A program made the translations under genes and the position numbers. The notes under the pieces are model-generated. The model was not told where the DNA came from, ran no database searches, and was given only the letters and a program-made list of their open reading frames with translations. Below, one piece after another: positions 11,855 to 23,430 of a stretch of 64,000 nt of DNA. The DNA lies in NCBI GenBank assembly GCA_905182995.1, contig CAJJDP010000043.1, positions 441,483 through 505,482 on the forward strand. The letters run 5' to 3'. Positions within the stretch are counted from its first letter, which is position 1. Each line of letters begins with the position of its first letter. The stretch comes from Paramecium octaurelia. Its lineage: Eukaryota; Ciliophora; Oligohymenophorea; Peniculida; Parameciidae.

Positions 11855-12403
11855 ATGGATATTTTGATTGGTAAGTCAAAGCTGATAAAAGTAGGTTCAA
11901 TGGTGCTTGTTGCAGTCTTTATAATAATTTGTTATTAACTAGATGTTGGAGCTTCCACAGGCAACTCTAATTTGCTATCGGCCTATTTGACATACTCTGG
12001 CAAAATAAGAATTAAAATATTGGATTAGGAATCGACTGGATCCATTGAGGATTGCCATGGAGACTACTTTTGTGATGTTGTAAAGTAAGCTCCAGTTTAT
12101 GGTGGAATAGATCTGGCAATTGCAATCATTGTCATTTTGATTGAACTATTAGAAAAACCAGTTTTAAAGGATAAAATAAAACCAGACCTCTTAAAAAACA
12201 TCATTTTTATATCCCTCCTAATAGGATTTGGTTTCGCTTTGGCAACAATGTTATAATTCTGGTTTGCATCAGGAAGCAAAGATTGGAAACTCTAAGCAGG
12301 TAGTCAAATCTTAATTGTCCTCTATAATCTATTGTTTGGATTCAGCAGTTTTGTGTAATTTAAGGTGAAATCATCGCAAATACAAGACACTTTATTGAGT
12401 TGA
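11855..12403 (+). CDS. Four-pass membrane protein (182 aa), unknown
   Basis: This is a single uninterrupted frame from MDILIGKSKLIKVGSMVLVA to TGA 12401-12403. Four hydrophobic segments are visible: about residues 11-30 (VGSMVLVAVFIIICY), 95-112 (GIDLAIAIIVILIELL), 126-148 (NIIFISLLIGFGFALATM) and 160-178 (SQILIVLYNLLFGFSSFV). Between TM1 and TM2 is a loop with two cysteines in SIEDCHGDYFCDV. This tetraspan layout resembles many small ciliate membrane proteins, but I cannot name a family. It lies upstream of a convergent minus-strand gene cluster. Confidence 0.8.
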
Positions 12404-12650
12404 TGATAAATATCTTATCAGATTTAATTTTAAAATTTTTTTTCTCAAATTAGTGTTAGATCAGAATTTCATTATATATAGTTTTTTTTTTAGTTCATAA
12501 TCAATAATTAAATTAAATAAAACTAATTATGGTACTTTTATGATGAATATTCATGCACCCCTCTTATTAGGATGATGATATCATTAAATATACCCATATC
12601 TGATTATCCATTATTTATTATAGTTAAAATTGAAAATACAAGATTAATTT

Positions 12651-13293
12651 TCAATTTGCTAAAGTTTTAGGTATTTTATTCCAAAAATGCTAGTATTTTA
12701 ATTATTAGTATTTTGCCAAAATATCAGGATTATAGATTTTACTACTTTTTATATAAGAATCACTTTCTGTAACCAAGGTTTCTATTGTTTTCGGCATATA
12801 ACAATTTAACTATTCATTATGAGCTTCATATTTTTTCTAAATTACAATTACTCTATCATACATGAATATCATTAACTATCCGTTACATCTATTTGATTTG
12901 TTCATTATGTTTCACTGCTAATCTTCCCAACCTAATTGCATATGTTTCTCTCTGTTCATCAGAAAATTTCAGATTACAAAAGTTTTTTTTGAGTTTATTA
13001 TTGACATAAGGGTTATCTGACAATATATCTTTATATTAATATTTAAAGCTAGCTAAGTCTTAGTTCAACTTTTTTTATTTTTCTTTCATATTCTCTTTCT
13101 TTGACATCTTTACATAATAATCCAATTCTTTCGTTAAAGAAATTTATCTGCTTCTTTGAGGTATTTTTATCTCCTATAAATTGATTTTAGGATTATCTTC
13201 AGATAATTATCTTGGTTTCAATTATTTTTTTTGTTTTAATTCTTGTAAAATAATGGCTGATTCCGGTGTGTAGTAAATCTTGTTATCGTGCAT
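12651..13293 (-). CDS. Hypothetical protein (205 aa)
   Basis: The frame runs from ATG 13293 (MHDNKIYYTPESAIILQELK) to TGA 12651-12653, with one 25-nt intron at 12837-12861 (GTA...TAG). The spliced length is a multiple of three. The protein is lysine- and glutamine-rich and largely helical in character (TKELDYYVKMSKKENMKEKQ, KFSDEQRETYAIRLGRLA). No signal peptide, membrane segment or known motif is visible. It lies just downstream of the DGTGRD protein on the same strand, with 58 bp between them. Confidence 0.75.
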
Positions 13294-13351
13294 TAAAACA
13301 ATAATATGACAATATATTTGATATTATAAATTTGTATAAAACAATACTTAT

Positions 13352-13799
13352 TCAATCATTTTGAGTTCTAAGTTTTGGTTTTGCTAGCCTCTATATTAAT
13401 GATTTCTGCTTATCAGATTTAATAGATAATTAAGCCTGCTTTAAGGGAGGTAATTTATATGGATATTAAGGATTCATAATTTGAGAATCATATTTTCTTA
13501 ATTGAAATGAAAAGTCAGGAGAAAAAAATGCTTTATCTTTTACATTTCTAATTACATATGTATCTCTTCCAGTGCCATCGCTAATATAAAATTATCGTTT
13601 TTCAGGTTTGAAATGAGTTTTTTAAGGAGAGTATGTACCGTAAGCCCCTGAGAATTTTAGAATTATAATTACAGCTTTAATGTTATGGCGTTTTTTATAA
13701 TTTGAAATCACCAGGATAAAAGCCTCCGTTATCATAAAAGATGTAAGAATCTCTTCCTGTTCCATCTTGAGAATACAATTTAGCCATAGATTGATTCAT
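13352..13799 (-). CDS. Small protein with two DGTGRD motifs, possibly ciliary (140 aa)
   Basis: The frame starts at ATG 13799 (MNQSMAKLYSQDGTGRDSYI) and stops at TGA 13352-13354, with one 25-nt intron at 13648-13672. Two copies of the motif SxDGTGRDxYx are seen, near residues 11-20 and 69-78. Aromatic/glycine segments (YDNGGFYPGDF, WAYGTYSPQKTHF) follow each. The C-terminal half is basic. From memory, D-G-x-G-R-D-x-Y motifs occur in small conserved proteins of ciliated organisms, some of them axonemal, so a ciliary role is a reasonable inference but not shown here. It sits between the trichocyst matrix gene and a hypothetical gene, all on the minus strand. Confidence 0.75.
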
Positions 13800-13860
13800 G
13801 ATGACTAATTTTATTGATCTTTATAAAAATTAATAATAAATATTGAATTCTTTGATATTT

Positions 13861-15023
13861 TCATACTCTAACTTGTTGTGCTACTATAGTATATGCTTGA
13901 GTTATGATTTTAATTTCATTTTCTCTTTTAGCAGATCTAATATTATAATTGGATTAAACAATTTCTCTTTCATTTCTATATTATTGAAGTAAATCTTAAG
14001 CAATTGGTAAATCTTTTTAGATTTAGTATCTCGACTTTGTAGAGAGAGCCTGAAAATTAGGAGAAATAATACATTTTCTTCATTTCTTCTTTTAAGAGTA
14101 ACTACAGTTCTTGAATAATCAGCACTTAATCTTTCTCTAACTTCAGTTACTTCTTTTAAAGTAATTTGATAAGATGAAGTAACTTTTGCTTCGTATTCAT
14201 CAGCACCTGCATTTTCCTGGATTCTCTCACCTCTGATATTTTCAAGAAGTTAAATAATTTTAGTCACAGTGGGTACATCAAATCTAAATCAAAAACCTCA
14301 AATTACTTTGTAGTTACAGCGACTAAAGCAGTCAAAGGATGATTTGGTCCTAATTAGTTTCTAAGATCATCAACATACTGTTTTGTATGTTATTAGGAGA
14401 GTACAGTAGTTTTACTTTACTCTGCAAACACTGCTTATTGTAATTTTGCAATCATTTCATTTAATCCATCAATCGATTTGATATTATTTGTTGTTCTTTG
14501 CTTGGTATAGACATAATTGTTACCTTAAGAGTTTCGATTTCACTTTTGTATTAGTTTCTAATTTCTTCCTCTTTTGAGTTCAAGGTACTTAATTATTTCT
14601 CTTATGATTATTAGGTACCAATTAGTTTGCTAATATCTTCATTCAATTCTGCAATTTATTAGTTTAATCTTTGTAATTCTTTGGCAAGCTTTTCGGTTTG
14701 TATTTCTAAAATTTCAATTTCCACATTCAATTGTCCAATTTTCTTAGGTAATAATACTTTAATTTATTTACTTTTGCATATTCTTAATCCTCAACACTTT
14801 AATCGGCAATTAATTAGTCTCTTATACCTTTTATCTCCTTGAGAACTTCCTCGACATAAGAGCTTTATAACATTTTAAGCTCAATTAGACCTGCTAATTG
14901 CTTTGAAAAATCATTTTTTAATGCCATTTAATCCATTTATGCCATAACTTAATCTACTTTAGATTGCAATTATGTTTGGATGCTTAAAGTAAAAAGGATG
15001 AATAAGAAGGTGACTTATTTCAT
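13861..15023 (-). CDS. Trichocyst matrix protein (TMP family, 354 aa)
   Basis: Four introns (14743-14771, 14501-14523, 14284-14306, 14050-14072; 23-29 nt) give a 354-aa frame. It begins with a clear signal peptide (MKQVTFLFILFTLSIQTQ). The rest is a coiled-coil protein rich in Q, E, N, L and I with few or no cysteines (for example EILEIQTEKLAKELQRLNQQ). Two halves are joined by a GPNHPLTALVAV linker, followed by a KFDVPTVTKIIQLLENIRGE segment, the layout of the trichocyst matrix proteins. These are made as secretory precursors, processed by proteolysis, and packed into the expanding crystalline core of the trichocyst. The family assignment comes from signal peptide, composition and segment pattern. 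Its start codon is 38 bp from the divergent LSm3 gene. Confidence 0.85.
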
Positions 15024-15061
15024 AAAAAACGGTATAATAAAAATATTATTATTTTATAATC

Positions 15062-15319
15062 ATGGACACTTTAGATGAACCACTAGATGTGCTTAAATTT
15101 TCAATAGCATAACAAATTTATATCAAAATGAGAAATAATATTGAACTGAAAGGAACTCTAGTCAGTTATGACAATCATTTGAACATGATAATCAGCAAAG
15201 CAGAAGAAACATCATTTTAAGAAGGAATCAAAACTAAAAGAAAATTAGACGCTCTCTACCTAAGAGGAGATGGAATCATTTTAATTAGTCCTTTAAAAAA
15301 AGGAATCACTTCATTATGA
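15062..15319 (+). CDS. LSM3: U6 snRNA-associated Sm-like protein LSm3 (85 aa)
   Basis: This is one intron-free frame of 85 aa. The N-terminus [20 protein letters not shown] matches the LSm3 start pattern. The Sm1 motif is [19 protein letters not shown], and the Sm2 motif is [12 protein letters not shown], ending in a short tail (LKKGITSL). Length and motif order are those of LSm3, a subunit of the LSm2-8 ring on U6 snRNA in splicing and of the LSm1-7 ring in mRNA decay. LSm3 rather than another LSm is indicated by the EPLD start and the DNHLNM/RGDG pairing. It may share a very short regulatory space with the divergent trichocyst gene. Confidence 0.92.
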
Positions 15320-15950
15320 TCAATCACATCTGTTCAATATATATATTGTCAAAAAGTATTTGAATTTTTCAATTGCAAATTACTATCAAAATCTTTCTTT
15401 TACTTTCAACAGACTTGAAATTGTACTATTATGATAGTACTCCATAATTAATAGAATATCATTTGGAATCTTTTTATTAGCATAATTTTCAATATTTGTT
15501 TCAGTTTAATTGATTGAAGAACAACTAAGTGATTTCTATTCTTTAAAGATTTCAAGAATAAAGTGATATAAAATATTTCCACATGAATACTATTTCTTTT
15601 TATATTAAATTCATATTCCTCTTACTCTGATTTACAAATTCTTATAGAGAGTTAAATAACAGCAACATTTTTAAATATATTTTTATCATTCTTAAATTAG
15701 AATTTCATGTATTAAATTTAGAGATTTAATCATATGATTAATATGTTTTAATAGAGTATGTAAGGTTAAAAAAATAAAAAAATAATTCTTTCTTATTGAT
15801 CTGAATAAGCAATTTAAACTAAATACTTAGTACTTCCTTGCTTAGGTTAATTAAAAATTCTGGATGTAATAATAATAACATTTATCTAAATTAGAGTTTA
15901 GAGTGTTATAATATTAATATAAAATCCATTTTTTAAATAGATCAAAAAAG
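15320..15950. other. Intergenic with a weak coding relic
   Basis: This AT-rich spacer is mostly featureless. On the minus strand about 15386-15560 one frame reads protein-like (SLSCSSINQTETNIENYANK, then a KIPNDILLIMEYYHNS piece) and ends at TGA 15386-15388. I found no start or splice site, so it is at most a gene fragment. Confidence 0.35.
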
Positions 15951-16538
15951 ATGTATTCTCAAATTTTCTAAGGTTGCACACTTACTAAAGCAACTGATTA
16001 TGAAACTGATTAAATTTCATCCAACATAATTGTGACTGAATTATTAATTTATAACCACTATAAAATTATTTTCAAAAGCCTTCACTCTTTATTTTATTAG
16101 TGAAGCATCTTCAATTTCGAATTTGTTGAGAACCAACAGTGAATCTAAAATTGATTATAAAGCCAATGAAAAAGGAATTTCATCAACTTACTCAAATTAA
16201 TAAGACATTTGTTTTTCGAAATGCATTTTGATAATTCTACTCAATTTAGAAGCTTATCATTGCCTATTACTTAAAAATTGACACTACTTGCCATTGATTT
16301 TGTTAAATCATAATACAACGAAAATTCAAAAATCTGGTTTGTTAAAGTAGAAAATAGTATTAATATTCTATTTTACGAATTTTTATAAATTCCTGGAAAT
16401 TCTTCGAAAAAATACACAATCTTATACATTTATAAGTAACTATAGAACAAAAGATAGTATTTATTGCATTCAAATTTGACAATCACTTATTAAATAATTC
16501 GAAAATTTCCTCTTATAACATATACTAACATAGAATGA
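15951..16538 (+). pseudogene. Frame-broken hypothetical gene
   Basis: Three protein-like pieces lie in order but in different frames: MYSQIFQGCTLTKATDYETD; then EASSISNLLRTNSESKIDYK with KANEKGISSTYSNQQD; then EMHFDNSTQFRSLSLPITQK with NSKIWFVKVENSINIL, ending at TGA 16536-16538. I could not find GT-AG introns that join them. The last piece is longest and most convincing. It is probably a decaying gene, or a good gene with two sequence errors. It lies directly upstream of the histidine kinase in the same direction, so it could also be remains of a related N-terminal part. Confidence 0.4.
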
Positions 16539-16761
16539 TAATTTTGAAAGAATACTTCTAAAGTATTTGCATTTTAAATAAAGAAAAAGAATGAATTAGC
16601 TTGGTAAATAAAAAAGTCATTCATATAAAGACTTTGGGTATAAATTTTGATAAATGATGTTTTAAGGACTTTTGAGCTGAATATCTAAAAAATGATATAA
16701 TCAATAGATTGTATAATCATAGAAATTAGTAGGATTGATATATTATATATTTATTTATTAA

Positions 16762-19283
16762 ATGCAAATTTCTAAAGAGAAAAGAATGGGAGCAATGCTG
16801 ACAATTTTGTCTGTTGTAGATTTTGGATATTGTTTTGATAATATTACGTATATCACTTTAATACTTTCTTGTGTACTAATTTTATGCAGTATTGGTACTT
16901 ATATTATTCAATATTAGTCAGTGTGTTATTTACGAATAAAAAAATTTTATCACTAATATTAATCACTTTGTATTATGGAAAAGAATTAACATTATATGGA
17001 CCAGCTCTGACATGGCCAGTATTATATCTTTTTAAACTTATTGGATCTCAAAAATACATTTTTTTATTACTATTTTCTAATCAAATAGTATTCAATTATA
17101 TCGATTCAATATGGGCTTATAATGTCAAAAGAAGGGATCACTATTGCATATAATTAACATTTATATTATTATTGGAAGGTTATTTCCAATATGCTAAATA
17201 GAAAACTTATTACTAATGCAGACGCCTGTTGAGAAAGTAATTTAAATAGGAATTCGTACTTTAAATTTTTGATATAAATTAAAGGAATATCACTGAAAAT
17301 GCTAATTTTTTACCTCTTATGAATAAGTTATAAACAGAAAACACTTTAATTGGAAGTCCTAAAGGGGATAAAATTAATTTAATTTAAGATGATAAGGACA
17401 TTCATTATAAATTATTCTTAAATAATGAACAAGGTTTTTCATTGGAGTTCAACTAATAGCCAATTTAATAATAAATAATTTTTAAGTCAACTAAAGAATT
17501 ATTATAATTCTTATTAAAAAATAATCATTATTTTATAATAGCAATATAAAATGACCCACTACTTAATGTCAAATTTTCATATTAAGTTAGATACTTTGAA
17601 TATAAAAATCGCCAAGTTCTTGCATTTTCAAAAATAGAAAATTGTTTATTTGCTAGGTAAAATCAAAAGATCCTAAAATACAAGCAAAACCTAATTAATA
17701 TTTTTAACCATAAATTAAAAACTCCTCTCAATAGTGCAATTGGACATCTCATTACAGCATAAGAGGATGATTAAATAATTGATTAAGTTAAAAAATTATA
17801 CTTGTAGCCAGCTCTTTTGAATTGTAGATTATAACTATACTTGGTTCAAGATATTTTAGATTATTTATCTATTGAAATTGAATAATTACCTTTAATGAAC
17901 AACAAAACCAACTTGAAAACCTTATTACTAGAAGTTTATGATCTAATAGAAATTTAATGTAAATTGAAAAATATAAATATCTTATTTAAGATCAATAATG
18001 AAAACTTTAAAAAAATTGAGACGAAATCATTATTCATTTATACCGATTCAAACAAATTGATTAGAGTATTGTTAAATATTTTAAATAACTCTTATAGATA
18101 CACAGGTGAAGGTGGTTCTATTGCGTTGGAAATTAGATTAGATTAAATGAATAAAGTTACATATTTTTCTATTACAGATAATGGACAAGGTATGGACGAA
18201 GAACAAATTAACAAAATAAATTATTAATTGAAGTCTTTCGAAAGCACAACCTTTAACAAATTAAATAAATAATAAGACGACAATCGTACTATCAAACTAG
18301 GGTTAAGTTTATTTCTAGCTAATAAGCTTATAAAATTGTTGAGCGGAGATAGTAGTTGTTTGTAATTAAGAGTATCTAATAATTAATTACTTTTCTGTTT
18401 TTCAATTAATGATATACATGAAATCTAGTCTGCAAGCTCGCTCGGATAATCTAAACATAATAGTTTTGTAAAGTAGAAATCTTTAAGAGTCTTAAATAAT
18501 ATACAATTTAACAGTTAATCAAGTCCAAGAATTTCAAAGTTTAAGTAATGTTCACAAAGATAAATTGATCTTAAGAATTATAATTCCTTACGATTAATTT
18601 ATTAATCTGAAATTCACAATGAACCACAACCTTAAATTCCTAATAGGATTGCAATTCACCAAAATAATCCAAAATTTCATCATCAAAAACAACGGATGAA
18701 AACAAAGAAAAGATCTTTGGAGTATTAATTTAAATCAAGAGCAACCAGTTTTAGAACTCATTAAATTGAGTAAATAATTAAGCCAGAATATATTTAGTAA
18801 TAATAACATTTAATTTAAAATGAGGATTATATTTTGATAGTGGACGATGAGCCTTTCAATCATGAAACTTTGTGTTTGATGTTAAAAAATATGGGATTTA
18901 AGAATTTTTTAAAAGCCTTTAATGGTTAACAATGTCTTGATATCGTACTCGAGAATCATAATAAAATATATATGATTATGATGGATATTGATATGCCAAT
19001 AATGAATGGAATAGACACAACAAAATAATTAGAAAGTTTAATAAGCAATAATAAAATATGCTACATTCCAATAATTGGATGCACTGCTCATGAAGACTAT
19101 GATTCTCATTTATAATGTTTTGATGCAGGAATGATACATGTAGTTGTGAAACCTGTCTTTATAAAATCAATAAAAGAGGCTATTAATAAAATCTCTGAAC
19201 TTAAATCAAATGAAACAATTAAAGAAGACACATCATCCGATGTTATCAATAGAATATAATCTTAATCTTTCAGCTCTCAATGA
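16762..19283 (+). CDS. Membrane-bound hybrid histidine kinase with receiver domain (830 aa)
   Basis: One 29-nt intron (16889-16917) gives an 830-aa frame. The first 120 residues are hydrophobic with about four to five membrane segments (TYITLILSCVLILCISVLF, ILSLILITLYYG, YIFLLLFSNQIVFNYI). The HisKA H-box is FNHKLKTPLNSAIGHL, with the phospho-accepting H before K-L-K-T-P. The ATPase N-box is LLNILNNSYRYTGEGGS and the G1 box ITDNGQGMDEEQ. The C-terminal receiver has DDE in LIVDDEPFNHET, the phospho-aspartate in MMDIDMP, then a conserved K in VVVKPV. It should autophosphorylate on His and pass phosphate to the receiver Asp. Such hybrid kinases are common in ciliates. Its 3' 995 bp are repeated after the N at 19631 by an assembly overlap. 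Confidence 0.9.
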
Positions 19284-19630
19284 AAATATATATTAAATTA
19301 TATTTATTTTAAATAAAGAATTCTTCTAATCTATTCGTTTTATGTTTAACTTCAAAGGATGAGAATAAAATTTTGAAATTCAGATAATTATTTTGATCTA
19401 ACCTTAAGTATAAATTTACTCAAAACTTTCCTTTTTCCTTTAATTATTTCTAAATTAATCTCTATTTTTATTATCTTAACTCAATTTGAAATGATGAATT
19501 ATAATCCATTGTTTGTTATTGATGATTACCAAATCAATCTTGATAGCATCTTAGGAAAAGGGTGTTAGGGTTCAATATATTCATGCTTAAAAATAAGCAC
19601 AAAAGAGGAAATAGTAGCAAAGATAACTAA
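18289..19630. repeat. First copy of a 1342-bp contig-end overlap
   Basis: This stretch is repeated after the single N at 19631 as 19632-20973, with no difference that I noticed. It holds the 3' part of the histidine kinase and the first about 140 bp of the following kinase. The simplest reading is that two overlapping contigs were joined with one N and not merged. Confidence 0.9.
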
Positions 19631-19631
19631 N

Positions 19632-20973
19632 CTATCAAACTAGGGTTAAGTTTATTTCTAGCTAATAAGCTTATAAAATTGTTGAGCGGAGATAGTAGTT
19701 GTTTGTAATTAAGAGTATCTAATAATTAATTACTTTTCTGTTTTTCAATTAATGATATACATGAAATCTAGTCTGCAAGCTCGCTCGGATAATCTAAACA
19801 TAATAGTTTTGTAAAGTAGAAATCTTTAAGAGTCTTAAATAATATACAATTTAACAGTTAATCAAGTCCAAGAATTTCAAAGTTTAAGTAATGTTCACAA
19901 AGATAAATTGATCTTAAGAATTATAATTCCTTACGATTAATTTATTAATCTGAAATTCACAATGAACCACAACCTTAAATTCCTAATAGGATTGCAATTC
20001 ACCAAAATAATCCAAAATTTCATCATCAAAAACAACGGATGAAAACAAAGAAAAGATCTTTGGAGTATTAATTTAAATCAAGAGCAACCAGTTTTAGAAC
20101 TCATTAAATTGAGTAAATAATTAAGCCAGAATATATTTAGTAATAATAACATTTAATTTAAAATGAGGATTATATTTTGATAGTGGACGATGAGCCTTTC
20201 AATCATGAAACTTTGTGTTTGATGTTAAAAAATATGGGATTTAAGAATTTTTTAAAAGCCTTTAATGGTTAACAATGTCTTGATATCGTACTCGAGAATC
20301 ATAATAAAATATATATGATTATGATGGATATTGATATGCCAATAATGAATGGAATAGACACAACAAAATAATTAGAAAGTTTAATAAGCAATAATAAAAT
20401 ATGCTACATTCCAATAATTGGATGCACTGCTCATGAAGACTATGATTCTCATTTATAATGTTTTGATGCAGGAATGATACATGTAGTTGTGAAACCTGTC
20501 TTTATAAAATCAATAAAAGAGGCTATTAATAAAATCTCTGAACTTAAATCAAATGAAACAATTAAAGAAGACACATCATCCGATGTTATCAATAGAATAT
20601 AATCTTAATCTTTCAGCTCTCAATGAAAATATATATTAAATTATATTTATTTTAAATAAAGAATTCTTCTAATCTATTCGTTTTATGTTTAACTTCAAAG
20701 GATGAGAATAAAATTTTGAAATTCAGATAATTATTTTGATCTAACCTTAAGTATAAATTTACTCAAAACTTTCCTTTTTCCTTTAATTATTTCTAAATTA
20801 ATCTCTATTTTTATTATCTTAACTCAATTTGAAATGATGAATTATAATCCATTGTTTGTTATTGATGATTACCAAATCAATCTTGATAGCATCTTAGGAA
20901 AAGGGTGTTAGGGTTCAATATATTCATGCTTAAAAATAAGCACAAAAGAGGAAATAGTAGCAAAGATAACTAA
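19632..20973. repeat. Second copy of the 1342-bp contig-end overlap
   Basis: This copy of 18289-19630 carries a headless 3' part of the histidine kinase (to TGA at 20624-20626) and the full start of the next kinase. After 20973 the sequence continues uniquely into the kinase body, whereas the first copy stops at the N. Confidence 0.9.
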
Positions 20974-22414
20974 AGTAAATTTTTTAAATGCGAATACTAT
21001 TGAGAGAGAAATAGCAATTGTTAACAAAATTAAAAACTAATAAAATGTGTAGAATTTAGTAAAAATGTATGATATTATGGTTGTTGAACACAATGGTGAA
21101 AAAATACTTGTGGAATTTATGGAGAAATGCGATTCTGATTTAGGAAAGTTAATAAAAGAATACTAATAAAACAATAAATCTTTCACATTTTAACAAGTTA
21201 TAGATTTTGCGGGCTAAATCATTCGAGGATATTCTCACCTCAATAAATCAGATATTATTCATAGAGATATTAAACCAGAAAATATTTTAATTACCAAAAT
21301 TGGGGATAGACATGAATTAAAGGTATTTCTATTGTTTATTTAAGATAACTGATTTTGGTGTTGGAAAAGTATTAACAAATGATTATGCTATTACTAATAC
21401 TGGAACACCAATATATTCTGCTCCAGAACTAACTTGCACAGATTAGGAATATACTAGTAAAGCAGATATTTTCTCATTAGGAGTAATTTTATATTAACTT
21501 ATATACAATACACTTCCTTTTAAAGTTATTGGAAAGTCTGTTTAAACTGTCAAATAATCTCTTCAAAAATAACCAATTATTTGCCCAAATAAAGAGGGAT
21601 TTGAGGCTTAGTTTTTGGATTTAATTGATAGAATGTTACGATATTCTTCCCATGATAGAATTAATTGGGATCAATTAGAAAATCATGATTATTTCAGAAA
21701 CTACTTTCCAGAAAATTTTCATTAAAATTCTTAAAAGCAAATTAAATAATTGCATGAATACATTATTGCAATTTATTATTAAACTTCGAAGATAATATAA
21801 ATTGTGGAAAGGCTTCCAAATGGTTTTGCATGGTAAAATTTAGCTAGAATTCTAACTAAATACATTTTAATTAATTTCTAGGTTGAACTTATACAAATTA
21901 TCCTTTCAATTAAAAATAATAGATCTTAATTTAATAAATCAATCGTCACTGTTCCTTAACAATAAGTTGATTAATAAGAGATTCAGCAAGCCTTAGATAG
22001 GAGTAATATTTTAGCCTGTTAATCTGACAATGAAAGTTTGATAGATGTAAAGATTATTCTTATAATTAGATATTGAAGCAGGAGATTAAAGAGTCTCTAC
22101 CTAATTTGGAAGATCACTTTTTCTAAGACTTTTACAACTAATTACTTAACATACCAGAAAATCAGAGTTTGTTTGATTTTTGGCATTTGAAGTTTTAAGT
22201 TATTTATAAAACCTGCATACGATAGTGGGTAAGTAAATATTTGGTTAATAAATCAATAACTATAACAGAAGCATACTTGTTAGAAAGGTTTTCTTACTTA
22301 TTAGTTGAGTATCCTAAGACTTCCTACAGCAATTTTCAATATAATTAAATTCATTCAAAAATCATTTTATAAAATACTGCTCTAGAGTATTTGTAGCAAA
22401 AGGAATTAATTTGA
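20834..22414 (+). CDS. Ser/Thr protein kinase with long C-terminal region (511 aa)
   Basis: Two introns (21323-21344 and 22047-22069) give a 511-aa frame. The start is MMNYNPLFVIDDYQIN. Kinase motifs: glycine loop LGKGCQGSIYS, VAKI lysine, catalytic loop HRDIKPEN, DFG in ITDFGVG, TGTPIYSAPE, DIFSLGVILYQL and an RIN arginine near the end of the lobe. All key residues are present. Residues 275-511 have no named domain and are Q/L/I-rich (CIRQWVSKYLVNKSI, LLVEYPKTSYSNF). The frame stops at TGA 22412-22414, but the same frame continues open beyond it (see next entry). A truncated copy of its start occurs at 19491-19630 before the N. Confidence 0.88.
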
Positions 22415-22450
22415 AATATTTTATATCCCTCCTATTATAATTATAATAAA

Positions 22451-22794
22451 ATGAAATCATCAATTTAAAATACAACATTCTAACTATGTAAAATAGGATT
22501 TAAAAACAGTAGAATTTAGAGTTATGATTGGATTTGAAATAATCAGGTGTCCCTATTGATTCCAAAGCAAGTATGTGTAAAATTTAAAATAAAATTGAAT
22601 TAATTATAAATAATGAAACAAAATAATATCTCAGGAAACAAATCATAATAGATATTAAGATTATATTGAAGATTCTTGATTTAATTAAAGATTCCTCGAT
22701 TTCTGAATTTGAGGAACTTGGATTATTATATTAAATATTAAAAACAAACGAATACGATAGAATAGGAGAGACTGTTTAATTTTTTAATGTATGA
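22451..22794 (+). CDS. ORF in frame with the upstream kinase, possibly its C-terminal end (105 aa)
   Basis: ATG 22451 lies in the same frame as the kinase, 12 codons after its TGA, and only that one TGA separates them. With a 26-nt intron at 22521-22546 (GTT...CAG) the frame reads MKSSIQNTTFQLCKIGFKNS ... FEELGLLYQILKTNEYDRI and ends at TGA 22792-22794. The C-terminal part is clearly protein-like. Either this is a short separate gene, or it is the true tail of the kinase and the TGA is a sequence error, a recent mutation or a read-through stop. Confidence 0.5.
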
Positions 22795-23430
22795 GATTAA
22801 ATACCCTTTAGCATAATTAATTTACGTCAAAATGAGACGCTTATTATAACAAACTCTGATCTTTAATTAATATTAGAATAAGTTGCTTATAAATTAAAAA
22901 TGCATACTTTTAGAAATTTAAACTATATAATACATCTTGTATATTTATAAATAAGAACATTGTCGAATAAGTAAACATTTTTCTTTTTCAAAAACCATCT
23001 ACTTTTTCACTTTTTCTTTTATTGATATCATAGAATTGCATTTATAAATATATTTGTCAGCTTAAGTTATTTTATAATTAATATACTATCAAAATTCCTA
23101 AATGTTTAATCTTCCTAATAAATTTTACTATTCACTTTTTTAACTATTTTTTGTTAACATTTTTATCTCTTAAATAAATAAGAAGTTCTGACTAAGATAA
23201 TTTTGAATGACAAGGATAAGTTACAATTTTGCTATTTACTAAATTTGGGTATGTAATTTTAATAATTTTTTTAAATTATTAGGAAGACAAACAATATTGA
23301 ATTTAATCAAATCTTTTGTTTTAAATTTCGATCATATTCCTTGTTAGTATATAAGTAATTTTATCATAATTATTGCATTTTATAAATTTTATTCATCTTA
23401 AATTTTTTGATGATTTCATAATTGGATCAT
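22795..23430. other. Intergenic, no gene recognised
   Basis: AT-rich sequence between the kinase tail ORF and the GC-richer relic. It has runs of T and A and no coherent coding frame on either strand. Confidence 0.5.
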
